From contig DASVRT010000041.1 of NCBI GenBank assembly GCA_036388475.1, forward strand, positions 1 to 64,000: a DNA stretch of 64,000 bases, written 5' to 3'. This stretch comes from JALZHR01 sp036388475 (GTDB lineage Bacteria; Acidobacteriota; Blastocatellia; Pyrinomonadales; Pyrinomonadaceae). Made by a program: the position numbers and the translations under genes. Position 1 is the first letter of the stretch. The number at the start of each line of letters is the position of its first letter. Shown here piece by piece: positions 15,397 to 23,288 of the stretch. The notes beneath the pieces are model-generated. The model ran no database searches. It was not told the DNA's origin and worked only from the letters and a program-made list of their open reading frames with translations.

Positions 15397-16746
15397 ATGG
15401 AGAAATTATTCGGAACCGACGGTATTCGCGGGGCGGCGGGCGAATTCCCGCTCGATGAAAAAACAATCGAAATCGCCGGTCGCTCGCTGGCGCGCCAGCT
15501 GGCGGAAAAGCTCGGCAGACAGCCGCGTTTTGTGACGGGACGCGACACGCGCGAATCGGGCGAATGGATTGAGCGAGCCTTTCACGCCGGCGCAATGGAT
15601 GAAGGCGCGCATTGCGAATCGGCTGAAGTTATGACGACGCCGGGCGTCGCTTTTGTGACGAAAGCCTTCGATTTCGACGCCGGAATCGTCGTCAGCGCAT
15701 CGCATAACCCATTTCAGGACAACGGCATTAAGATTTTTTCGCCGAGCGGAAAAAAGATTGACGGCGCAACCGAGCGAGAAATCGAAAGCGACATTTTTGA
15801 TAATTCGAAATTCGAAATTCGAAATTCGAATTTCGAAAATATCGACGCGGCAAATTCTTCAAAATATCAAAACGCATATCTGGATTATCTAGCCGGCGAA
15901 TTCAAAAATCTCTCGCTGGAAAATTTCAAAATAGTGATTGACTGCGCCAACGGCGCTTCTTCAAATCTCGCGCCGCGTCTGCTGGAAAAATTCGGCGCGC
16001 AAGCCGTGACGATAAACTGCCAGCCGGACGGGCGCAATATCAACGCCGACTGCGGCTCGCTTCACATCGAAGGCTTGCAGGCTAAGCTCGCGGCTGAAAA
16101 CGCCGATTTCGGCGCGGCTTTTGACGGCGATGCCGACCGCTCGCTGTTTGTTGACGAAAAGGGAAACACGGTTGACGGCGACGCGGTGCTGTGGGCGATG
16201 GCTCGACATCTCCGCCGTCACGGCAAGCTCAATCACGACACGGTTATCGCTACCGTGATGAGCAATCTCGGGCTGGAAGTCGCGCTGCAGGCAACCGGCA
16301 TTAAGCTCGTCCGCGCCTCGGTCGGCGATAAATACGTTCTGGAAGAGCTGCTGAAAACAAACGCCAGCATCGGCGGCGAGCAATCCGGTCATATAATTTT
16401 CCCGTTTCGCTCCCTGGTCGGCGACGGGATGCTGACGATGCTTTTTCTGCTCGAAGCGATGCAGGAAAGCGGAAAAACTTTGTCGGAACTAACCGCCGGA
16501 TTCGTCCGTTTTCCGCAGATTCTGGTCAACGTGAAAGTTAAGGAGAAACGCCCGTTTAACGATGTCTTTGAAATCTCGACGATTTCAAAACAAGTCGAAA
16601 CCGAACTCGGTCAGAAGGGAAGACTTCTGCTTCGCTATTCCGGCACGGAAAATCTCGCCCGCGTGATGATTGAAGGCGAAAATCAGCATCAAATCGAATC
16701 GCAGGCGCATCGGTTGGCGGAAGTCATCAAAGCAAGTCTGGGCTGA
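15397..16746 (+). CDS. glmM: phosphoglucosamine mutase
   Basis: GlmM interconverts glucosamine-6-phosphate and glucosamine-1-phosphate for UDP-GlcNAc and cell-wall synthesis. The 449-residue protein has LFGTDGIRG at its start, the phosphoserine loop VVSASHNPFQDNGIK, the metal loop DGDADRSLFVD, GGEQSGHIIF and the phosphate-binding RYSGTENLARVM. I start at ATG 15397, directly before EKLFGTDGIRG. Between conserved blocks is an unusual segment, NSKFEIRNSNFENID, encoded by tandem copies of ATTCGAAA (15802-15838). This is the same kind of word found in intergenic repeats here and looks like an in-frame repeat insertion. Confidence 0.95.
   Translation: MEKLFGTDGIRGAAGEFPLDEKTIEIAGRSLARQLAEKLGRQPRFVTGRDTRESGEWIERAFHAGAMDEGAHCESAEVMTTPGVAFVTKAFDFDAGIVVSASHNPFQDNGIKIFSPSGKKIDGATEREIESDIFDNSKFEIRNSNFENIDAANSSKYQNAYLDYLAGEFKNLSLENFKIVIDCANGASSNLAPRLLEKFGAQAVTINCQPDGRNINADCGSLHIEGLQAKLAAENADFGAAFDGDADRSLFVDEKGNTVDGDAVLWAMARHLRRHGKLNHDTVIATVMSNLGLEVALQATGIKLVRASVGDKYVLEELLKTNASIGGEQSGHIIFPFRSLVGDGMLTMLFLLEAMQESGKTLSELTAGFVRFPQILVNVKVKEKRPFNDVFEISTISKQVETELGQKGRLLLRYSGTENLARVMIEGENQHQIESQAHRLAEVIKASLG
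15802..15838. repeat. 8-bp tandem repeat inside glmM
   Basis: AATTCGAA/ATTCGAAA is repeated about four times, ending in an inverted ATTTCGAAA copy, so the run can also fold as a short hairpin. It encodes the Asn/Phe/Glu/Ile-rich insert of GlmM. Confidence 0.88.
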
Positions 16747-16845
16747 AAAGTGAAAAAGTTAAAAAAAGTGAAAAAGTTTTATTGATTTTTGTTCAATCTG
16801 CTTTTTCACCTTTTCACTTTTCAGCTTTTCCGCTTTTATAAAATT
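16747..16845. repeat. intergenic word-type inverted repeat (glmM-ABM gene)
   Basis: The left half repeats AAAGTGAAAAAGTT and the right half repeats CTTTTTCACCTTTTCACTTTT. They are inverse complements around a loop near 16785-16800, giving a long A/T-rich stem between the two genes. Confidence 0.75.
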
Positions 16846-17154
16846 ATGTTTGTCGTGCTTTATCGCTGGCGGATTAATCCGGAACTGGAAACGCAGTTTG
16901 TCGAAGCGTGGTCGGAAATAACGGCGTATTACAGCCGAAACGAGCATTGGCGCGGTTCGCGCCTGCATCGCGGCGCGGACGGAATTTTCTATTCCTACGC
17001 GCAGTGGGAATCGGACGAGCTGCGCCGCAAGGCGTTTGAAAATCGCCCTGATTTCAAAGCCGGAGCAAAGATGCGCGAGGCAATCGAGGAAAGTTTTCCC
17101 GAAGTCGTTCTGGAAATTGTCTCGGACTTTCTGATTTTGCAAGAAAAAAATTAA
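16846..17154 (+). CDS. ABM-like (dimeric alpha+beta barrel) protein
   Basis: This small cytoplasmic protein of 102 residues resembles the antibiotic-biosynthesis-monooxygenase/dimeric alpha-beta barrel fold. It has MFVVLYRWRINPELETQF (first strand and helix), RGSRLHRGADGIFYSYAQW (central hairpin), and a helix ending in EAIEESFPEVVLEI. Members range from heme-degrading enzymes to structural or regulatory proteins, so the role is open. I start at ATG 16846 because the upstream frame is encoded by the word repeat. The following small RNA gene begins about 50 bases after the stop. Confidence 0.75.
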   Translation: MFVVLYRWRINPELETQFVEAWSEITAYYSRNEHWRGSRLHRGADGIFYSYAQWESDELRRKAFENRPDFKAGAKMREAIEESFPEVVLEIVSDFLILQEKN

Positions 17155-17169
17155 AATCCATTTTTCTTC

Positions 17170-17199
17170 TTGCAATCCAAATAAAAGTCGTTGTATAGT
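17170..17199 (+). promoter_or_regulatory. sigma-70-type promoter of the small RNA
   Basis: A -35-like TTGCAA (17170-17175) and a -10-like TATAGT (17194-17199) are separated by 18 bases, predicting transcription from about 17206, immediately before the first hairpin of the structured RNA. It is one of the clearest promoters in the window. Confidence 0.6.
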
Positions 17200-17205
17200 T
17201 ACATC

Positions 17206-17319
17206 AATCGAGACGGTTGGTGGAGCCTCCGTCTCTAGTGGTTGCTGGGGTGAGGACAGTAATCACGCATTGGCAGGCGCGGCGCACTTCCACGTTGCTT
17301 CGCCTGCCCACTCTTTTTT
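17206..17319 (+). ncRNA. candidate structured small RNA, three hairpins
   Basis: About 114 bases fold into three successive hairpins. H1 is GAGACGG (17210-17216) with CCGTCTC (17229-17235). H2 is the ten-pair stem GTGGTTGCTG (17238-17247) with CAGTAATCAC (17257-17266) and a GGGTGAGGA loop. H3 is GGCAGGCG (17272-17279) with CGCCTGCC (17301-17308), followed by CTCTTTTTT. A good promoter lies directly upstream and a second terminator downstream. There is no open frame of note. It does not carry the SRP, tmRNA, RNase P or 6S signatures I know, nor a riboswitch core I recognise. It could act in trans, or be a leader controlling the gene at 17392. Confidence 0.65.
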
Positions 17320-17321
17320 AA

Positions 17322-17351
17322 GAGCCGCGAGTTTTCGACTTGCGGCTTTTT
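17322..17351 (+). terminator. intrinsic terminator after the small RNA
   Basis: AGCCGCGAG pairs with CTTGCGGCT around a short TTTTCGA loop and is followed by a T-run. It backs up the H3/T-run terminator just upstream and separates the RNA from the gene starting at 17392. Confidence 0.85.
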
Positions 17352-17391
17352 GATTTTGCTTACCGTATCGCTTTCGGTTTAATCTCAACAA

Positions 17392-18855
17392 ATGGATTTG
17401 GCTCAATATCGGCGCGAGCTGAAAAAATATTATGCCGCCGTCGAGAAAAATCGGCTGGAAAAATGTCTCGGCGCGGCGCAAACAATTCCGGGCGCGGCAA
17501 TTGCCGAGCGCTTTAGCGATTTATTTTCGCAGACGGCGATTTCCGAACTTGAAAAATCGCTGGAAAACGCGGCTGAGTTAACCGAAACGGAAACAAAAGC
17601 GCGGCAAAATCTGCTGAATATCTCGCGGCTCGGCTTTCTGCAAAATCAAGCCGCTGAAATTTCCGCCGAATACGAATCGTGCCTTAAATCCGCGCGCGTT
17701 TCCTTTCAAAACGAAAACCTGACTTTTCCCGAAGCGCTCGCCAAAATTCAAACCGAAGAAAATTCCGTCCCGCGCCGCGAAATTTACGCGCGACTTGCCG
17801 AAGCGCAAAATTTCTGCGCCGATTTATGGCTGGAAAAATTTAAAATCCGGCGCGAAAACGCGGAAAAAATCGGTTTTGAAAGTTGCCGGAACTTGTTTGA
17901 AAATCTCGCGGAACTCGATTTTGGACAGCTCGCGCAAAAAGCCGAAAAATTTCTCGCCGAAACCGAAGAAACGTATTTCAGGGCGCTTTCCGAAATTTTT
18001 CCCGAAACGAAATCACCGCACATCGCGGATTTTTATTTCCGGCAAAAACAATCGGCGCGAAAAGAAATTTTCGACGGAAAAAAACTATCGAACTTTTATC
18101 GTCTGCTGCTCGAAAATTTCGGTTTTCAGCCCGAGAAAATTTCAAACATTAAGTTGCTGGAAGTTTCTGCCGAAAGACAAACGGACTTTTTTCGCGGCGC
18201 TTTTCCGGCAAGCGAAGTTCGCTTTGCCGTCTCCGCGCGCGACGGCGGCGCGGCTTTCAGCGAATTTTTAAAAACTTTCGGAAAAGCTCAGCAAGCGGCT
18301 TGGACTTCCGCCGATTTAGCAACGCGTTTTCCCGAATTCGTTTTTTCGCCGGACGCCGTTTTAGGGAAAGCTTACGGCATTCTATTTCAGAATTTGCTGT
18401 CGGACGAAAGCTTTTTGCGGCGAAATTTCGGCTTGTGGAACGAGAAGCTGACCGGAAAAATCGCGCGGGAAAATAATTTTCGGCGGTTTTTTGAAATTCG
18501 CCGCAGCGTTCTGCGATTTCTTTTCGAGTTAAAATTTCACTCGTCTTCAAATTGGGAAATCGCGCGCGAATTCGCCGCCGGCTTTTCGCAAAGTCTGGGT
18601 TTCGAGCTGAGCGAAACTGATGTTTTATTTCAGCTTTCCGAAGATTTTCAGCCCGCCAAAAATCTGCGCGCGCTGCTGTTCGCTTTCGGGCTCGGAGAAT
18701 ATTTCCGGGCGCGATATGATTTTGATTGGTGGAACAAGCGCGCGGCGTTTGAAGAATTAATAGATTTCTGGAATACCGCCGAGCGCCATAAAGCCGAAGA
18801 AATGGCTCGGATGATTGGATTTGAAATGAGCTTCGATTTGATGAAGGAAATTTAG
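17392..18855 (+). CDS. unassigned helical protein, possibly a degenerate M3-type peptidase
   Basis: This is a protein of 487 residues with no signal peptide, very rich in Phe, Glu and Ala and predicted to be mostly helical. The overall pattern is reminiscent of M3/oligoendopeptidase-type proteins: a long helical N-terminal part (ARLAEAQNFCADLWLEKFKI) and an ending RARYDFDWWNKRAAFEELID. No HExxH is present; where it might be expected I see only FHSSSNWEIAREFAAGF. If related, it is catalytically dead. I am not sure of the family and would treat it as hypothetical. It follows the structured RNA by about 70 bases and its own leader holds no obvious strong ribosome site. Confidence 0.65.
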   Translation: MDLAQYRRELKKYYAAVEKNRLEKCLGAAQTIPGAAIAERFSDLFSQTAISELEKSLENAAELTETETKARQNLLNISRLGFLQNQAAEISAEYESCLKSARVSFQNENLTFPEALAKIQTEENSVPRREIYARLAEAQNFCADLWLEKFKIRRENAEKIGFESCRNLFENLAELDFGQLAQKAEKFLAETEETYFRALSEIFPETKSPHIADFYFRQKQSARKEIFDGKKLSNFYRLLLENFGFQPEKISNIKLLEVSAERQTDFFRGAFPASEVRFAVSARDGGAAFSEFLKTFGKAQQAAWTSADLATRFPEFVFSPDAVLGKAYGILFQNLLSDESFLRRNFGLWNEKLTGKIARENNFRRFFEIRRSVLRFLFELKFHSSSNWEIAREFAAGFSQSLGFELSETDVLFQLSEDFQPAKNLRALLFAFGLGEYFRARYDFDWWNKRAAFEELIDFWNTAERHKAEEMARMIGFEMSFDLMKEI

Positions 18856-18859
18856 CGGT

Positions 18860-19030
18860 AAGAGAATAAAACCACGGATTTACGCGGATAAACGCAGATT
18901 CATTAACCGAGGATAAAAGAACAAGATAATTCAATTGATTTTGTTTTCATCCCGGTCAATCTCCTTCATCCTCGATTAATCTCTTTTTCTCATCCGCGTT
19001 TATCCGCGTTATCTGCGGTTAATTCTCCTG
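18860..19030. repeat. intergenic word-type inverted repeat (upstream of aroB)
   Basis: Left words (ACGCGGATAAACGCAGAT, CCGAGGATAAA) are mirrored on the right (ATCCGCGTTTATCCGCG, ATCTGCGG, ATCCTCGATTAATCTC), giving a long imperfect hairpin in the spacer before aroB. The same words recur at 59754-59885. Confidence 0.8.
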
Positions 19031-19058
19031 AAATTCTCTGGGTTGTCCGGGCTAAAAA

Positions 19059-20213
19059 ATGCAGAAAGTTAAAGTAAAATTAACCGGAAACGCGCACCGA
19101 TACGAAATCAAAATCGGTCGTGATTTGCTGGACGGCTGCGGCGATTGGGCGAAAAACTGTCTGCCGGAAAAAGCACGAAAAATCGTCGTCGTTTCAAATC
19201 CGAAAATTTTTCGGCTTTACGGCGAAACGGTCAAGGAAAGTTTGGAAAAAAACGGTTTTGAAGTTTCAATTTGGCGGATGAAAGACGGCGAAAGACACAA
19301 AAACTTTCGCTCGCTGGAAACGGCGCTCAAATTTTTTAGTGAAATCAGGCTCAAACGAACCGATGCAGTCATTGCACTCGGCGGCGGCGTGGTCGGCGAT
19401 TTAGCGGGTTTGGCGGCGGCGATTTATCTGCGCGGCGTCGCTTTTTTGCAGATTCCGACGACGCTGCTGGCAATGATTGATTCTTCGGTCGGCGGCAAAA
19501 CCGCCGTCAATACGGCGTTCGGCAAAAATTTAATCGGCGCGTTTCACCAGCCGCGCGGAGTTTTGATTGACGTCGACGTTTTGAAAACTTTGCCGCGCCG
19601 CGAATTGACCGCCGGATTTTGCGAAGCCGTCAAACAGGGCGCTATCGCCGACCAAAAACTTTTCAATCAAACGGCGGAATTTTTACGAAATTATTCGCCG
19701 CGGCAGTTTAAAAAATTCTTTTCGGAGAAAGATTTTTCGGAAAAACTGCAAAAGCTTATCGCCGCGCAGGTCGCTTTCAAAGCGGAAATCGTCAGCCAGG
19801 ACGAAAGAGAAAGCGCGGACAGAATCGACAAAAAATCGCGTAAAATCCTCAATTTCGGTCACACCGTCGCGCACGCGCTCGAAAAAGTCACCGCTTACAA
19901 ACGCTTCAAACACGGCGAAGCCGTCGGCTACGGAATTTTAGCGGCGGCGGAAATATCAAAAGATGTTGCAAAATTCGTTCAAGATGATATAAAATCGTTA
20001 AACGATGTTGTCGGATTGACGGGAAATCTGCCAAACGCCGACGACATCGCAATTGATGACATCATCAGGGCAATTTCTTTCGATAAAAAATCAATCGGTG
20101 AATCGCTGCAATGGATTCTCCTTGAAAAAATAGGCAATCCGAAAATCTTTTCCGACCGGGACATTCCCAAAGCGGTCATCGAAAAATCTCTCAAAAAAAT
20201 TTTCCAGACTTAA
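19059..20213 (+). CDS. aroB: 3-dehydroquinate synthase
   Basis: AroB cyclises DAHP to 3-dehydroquinate, the second step of the shikimate pathway, using NAD and a divalent metal. The 384-residue protein shows the NAD-binding GGGVVGDLAGLAAAIYLRG near residue 110, PTTLLAMIDSSVGGKTAVN, KNLIGAFHQP, the Glu-containing FCEAVKQGAI, and the metal-ligand blocks FGHTVAHALE and FKHGEAVGYG. Length is slightly above the usual 350-370 because of a loop near FFSEKDFSEK. The start is ATG 19059. No other aro gene is adjacent. The next gene follows after 36 bases and may be cotranscribed. Confidence 0.95.
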   Translation: MQKVKVKLTGNAHRYEIKIGRDLLDGCGDWAKNCLPEKARKIVVVSNPKIFRLYGETVKESLEKNGFEVSIWRMKDGERHKNFRSLETALKFFSEIRLKRTDAVIALGGGVVGDLAGLAAAIYLRGVAFLQIPTTLLAMIDSSVGGKTAVNTAFGKNLIGAFHQPRGVLIDVDVLKTLPRRELTAGFCEAVKQGAIADQKLFNQTAEFLRNYSPRQFKKFFSEKDFSEKLQKLIAAQVAFKAEIVSQDERESADRIDKKSRKILNFGHTVAHALEKVTAYKRFKHGEAVGYGILAAAEISKDVAKFVQDDIKSLNDVVGLTGNLPNADDIAIDDIIRAISFDKKSIGESLQWILLEKIGNPKIFSDRDIPKAVIEKSLKKIFQT

Positions 20214-20249
20214 GTTTATAAATTCCGTGTTTCGAGGAGTTTAACCAAG

Positions 20250-20666
20250 ATGAACAAAGCAGAATCTTTCCGTAACAGAAAAGCGGAGCGCGGCGGAGCG
20301 GGCGTAAAATTCCTGCTCGTGGCGGTCGTTTTATTTTTAATCGGTCACGCGGGCTGCAACTATATTCCGGCTGCCTACCAGGGCGAAAGCTACAAACAGG
20401 AAATGCAGACGGCGGTTTTGCAGGGCACGGCGCTGCCGACCACCAGCAACCCGCTCGGCGTGGTCAAACAGCGCTTGCAGAAAATCGCGAAAGAAAGCGA
20501 TTTGCCGCCCGACACGGTGATTGACGTCAAACAGGTCAATAACGTCATTCAAGCCCACGTCCGCTATTCAAAGCACATTGACATACTGCCTTTCGGCATC
20601 TACTCGCGTCAATATCTGTTTGACCAGACGGTTTCGCCGACCGGATTTATGCTCAAAGATAATTAG
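20250..20666 (+). CDS. single-pass membrane protein of unknown function
   Basis: This protein has 138 residues. A basic N-terminus (NRKAERGGAG) leads into one transmembrane segment, VKFLLVAVVLFLIGHAGC, followed by a soluble domain containing YIPAAYQGESYKQEMQTAV, LPPDTVIDVKQVNNVIQAHV and ILPFGIYSRQYLFDQTVSP. This resembles DUF4845-type proteins, small bacterial membrane proteins of unknown role. The topology is probably N-in, C-out. GAGGAG precedes the ATG at a good distance. It may share a transcript with aroB. The gene is followed by a 35-bp inverted repeat that would end transcription from both sides. Confidence 0.75.
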   Translation: MNKAESFRNRKAERGGAGVKFLLVAVVLFLIGHAGCNYIPAAYQGESYKQEMQTAVLQGTALPTTSNPLGVVKQRLQKIAKESDLPPDTVIDVKQVNNVIQAHVRYSKHIDILPFGIYSRQYLFDQTVSPTGFMLKDN

Positions 20667-20683
20667 CGGAATTTCAATTAGGA

Positions 20684-20810
20684 AATTTTTCGGCACCAAG
20701 ACACAAAGAACACAAAGAAAATTCAGCCGCGAATAACACGAACAAAATCAAAATAACTTCGCGTATTCTTGTCTGTCTTTGTGTTCCTTGTGTCTTGGTG
20801 CCGAAAAATT
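20684..20810. repeat. long near-perfect inverted repeat between convergent genes
   Basis: The arms 20684-20718 and 20776-20810 are inverse complements over 35 bases with one mismatch. Each contains the words CACCAAGACACAAAG and AACACAAAGA; the spacer is 57 bases. It lies exactly between the ends of two convergent genes, so both transcripts would end in a very stable stem. It is the largest member of the word-repeat class here. Confidence 0.92.
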
Positions 20811-20817
20811 GATTTTA

Positions 20818-22701
20818 TTAGACTGCCGCGAGCGCCGCCTGAACTTTCAAAGGCTGAATTTGAATCAGACTGCTCGGCGCGTCAGCCAGCCAGGTCGAAG
20901 GACAAACGCCGCAGGTCGTGCATTTTTCGACCGCCGGGCAAGGTTTTGAAGAAAGACTCGCCTGCGATTTTTCGTGTTCTTCTCGCAAAAACTCATACGA
21001 CAAACCGGAATCGACGATTGTCCACGGGAGAAATTCGTTGTAATCGCGCTGGCGCGAGGTGTGAAATTTGGCGTCGATTTTTGTTTCGCGCAGAGCTTCG
21101 TTCAGATTTCCTTTCAAACGCGCGGCTGATTCGATAACTTTGCTGATTGTGCGGTCGCCCGACGAAAACAAAGCCTGTTCGTGAGCGATGCGCGCCGACA
21201 TATATCGAACTTCGACGTTCGGAATTCTCGACAAATTCTTCGCCGCCCATTTAAGACGCGTTTTCAATTCCTTTTCGTCGCAAATCGCGTCCCACTGCAA
21301 AGGCGTGTTCGGTTTCGGCACAAACCCGTTCAGGGACGGAATAATTTTTCCGGCGCGCCCGAAGCGTTTTCCGGCTTCGAGCATACGGTTTTTGATGCGC
21401 TCGACCAGCACGACCATTTCTTCCAAATCTTCCTGCGTTTCGGTCGGCAGACCGACCATCAGATAAAGCTTGACGGTCAGCATTCCGCGGTCGAAAACCG
21501 AGCCGCAAATGTCCACGATTTCGTCGTTGGTCAGATTTTTATTGATGACGCGGCGCAAGCGGTCCGAGCCGGTTTCGGGCGCGACGGCGATTTGCTGGTC
21601 TTTTGATTCGACCAGAGCGTCGAGCAATTCGTCGGAAATCTGGTCTAATCTTAAAGAAGAAACCGTGATGCGATAATCCATCGCGCGCAGCTCGCTTAAG
21701 ATAGTAGAGATTTCCGGATGGTCGCAGACTGCCGTTGAAACCAAGCCGATTTTATTCGTTTTTTCGCGCCATTCCCTGGCTTTTGCCAAAATGTCTTTCG
21801 CCGGAACGACGCGCGGCGGATAATAATTGTAGCCCGCCCAGCAGAAACGACAGCCCTGCGAGCAGCCGCGCGAGATTTCCACCAAAAGACGGTCGCCCAT
21901 TTCCGCGCCCGGCGACCAGACCGACGTCGAAGGACAAAAAACATCCTGGTTGATTAAAAAATCGGCAAGCTCTTTTTCGCCTCGTTTCAACGCGCGCCGC
22001 AGCGTTCCTTCTTTCGGATTTATCGCCGAAAGAGCGCGCCCGACGCGGCGCGGAACGCCGTCTTCTTTCGGCACGTAATCGAAAACCGTTCCGTCGTCGT
22101 TGTAAATCACTTCGTAAAGCGACGGAACGTAAAAACCGCGTCCCGTTCGCGCCAGATTCAATAAAATATCTTCTTTGTTGCCGTGTTCCAGAATCGCGTC
22201 AACCAGTTGATGAACGAGAATTTCGCCTTCGCCGACGGCGATGACGTCGGTAAAATCGGCAATCGGTTCGGGATTTAAAAACGAAGCCGCGCCGCCCATC
22301 ACGACGAGCGGGTGAAAATGATTTCTGTCTTTCGACCAGACGGGAATCTGCGACATCTGAAGCATTTTCGCCATATTCAGATAATCGGTTTCGAACGAAA
22401 TCGAAAAAGCGACCACGTCAAACTTGCTTAGAGGCGTTTGCGATTCCAGCGAAAGCAGAGGCGTGCGCGATTTTTCGTATTCGCGCATCTCGTCGGCGTC
22501 GGGCAGAAAAACTCTCTCGCACGAAACTTCGGGAATTTGGTTGAAAAGCTCATACATCGTGTGCATTCCGAGATTTGCCATCCCGATGGCGTGCGTGTTC
22601 GGATAACACAAGGCGATGCGCAGCGAAGCGCCGCGTTTCAGCGTCCAGCCTTCTTCGCGTGAGAGTTTCTTTTTGTAGCTTTCGATAATTCGTTTATTCA
22701 T
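20818..22701 (-). CDS. B12-binding radical SAM protein (TIGR03960-type)
   Basis: This is a radical SAM enzyme of 627 residues. An N-terminal cobalamin-binding-like Rossmann part (IALCYPNTHAIGMANLG ... VVAFSISFETDYLNMAKML ... VMGGAASFLNPEPIADF) precedes the SAM domain. Its cluster motif is VEISRGCSQGCRFCWAGYNY, a Cx3Cx2C. The C-terminus has KCTTCGVCPSTW, a further cysteine cluster. This matches the TIGR03960 family, which often sits next to a TIGR03936 partner; none is adjacent here and the reaction is unknown. I start at ATG 22701, which has ATAGGT seven bases upstream; an in-frame ATG at 22713 is also possible. Confidence 0.88.
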   Translation of the reverse strand: MNKRIIESYKKKLSREEGWTLKRGASLRIALCYPNTHAIGMANLGMHTMYELFNQIPEVSCERVFLPDADEMREYEKSRTPLLSLESQTPLSKFDVVAFSISFETDYLNMAKMLQMSQIPVWSKDRNHFHPLVVMGGAASFLNPEPIADFTDVIAVGEGEILVHQLVDAILEHGNKEDILLNLARTGRGFYVPSLYEVIYNDDGTVFDYVPKEDGVPRRVGRALSAINPKEGTLRRALKRGEKELADFLINQDVFCPSTSVWSPGAEMGDRLLVEISRGCSQGCRFCWAGYNYYPPRVVPAKDILAKAREWREKTNKIGLVSTAVCDHPEISTILSELRAMDYRITVSSLRLDQISDELLDALVESKDQQIAVAPETGSDRLRRVINKNLTNDEIVDICGSVFDRGMLTVKLYLMVGLPTETQEDLEEMVVLVERIKNRMLEAGKRFGRAGKIIPSLNGFVPKPNTPLQWDAICDEKELKTRLKWAAKNLSRIPNVEVRYMSARIAHEQALFSSGDRTISKVIESAARLKGNLNEALRETKIDAKFHTSRQRDYNEFLPWTIVDSGLSYEFLREEHEKSQASLSSKPCPAVEKCTTCGVCPSTWLADAPSSLIQIQPLKVQAALAAV

Positions 22702-23288
22702 CAAACCTATCATTATATGCTTTTCCGCCGATTTAAGCCAAATATTTTTAATAAAACATCAATTTCCGGCGATAAAAATTAAATGTTGGAGAAAAGGCTG
22801 ACGCTGAATTCCAAACTCTGAATTATCTGGAAAAACATTATGCTTATTAATATTAGAGTTTAGGCTTTAGAATCGCGGCGCTTTATTTTCCCGTTCTTTT
22901 AAGACGCATTTTTTCGGATTTAAGATGGTCGGAAAAACTGTCCGCGCGACGGATTTATGCCTTCAAATCCGGCTTTTTCCGGTTAAATCGTCAAACGTCT
23001 CGACCGCCGCCGAAAAAAGTTGAAATTTAGCCGAAAAAGATGTAATTTTCTTTTGCAATACCAAAATCAGACAGCGCGACAGCCCGCGGCGAGCCGAGCC
23101 GAGCTTTATTTTCTTCTTTCCTTTACGAAAGTCTCGGAGACGGCGCAGACGACTTTTCCGACGAGTAAACCGAGGCAGATTTTTGTTGCGCCGTCCCGCG
23201 CCGCAAAAAGTAATTGTGATGATTAATCCGAGCCGCGTAACGGCGCGGACTCCGTTTTAGCTCGCACCACAGCAACCGCCTGATAATT
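22702..23288. other. 587-bp intergenic region, no gene recognised
   Basis: This is the divergent spacer between the radical SAM gene and the DUF4384 gene. It contains many stops in all frames and short open frames with atypical composition (for example 23020-23226) that I do not believe. It is rich in TTTTTCGG/CCGAAAAA words around 22905-23040 that can pair locally. No promoter stands out. Confidence 0.6.
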
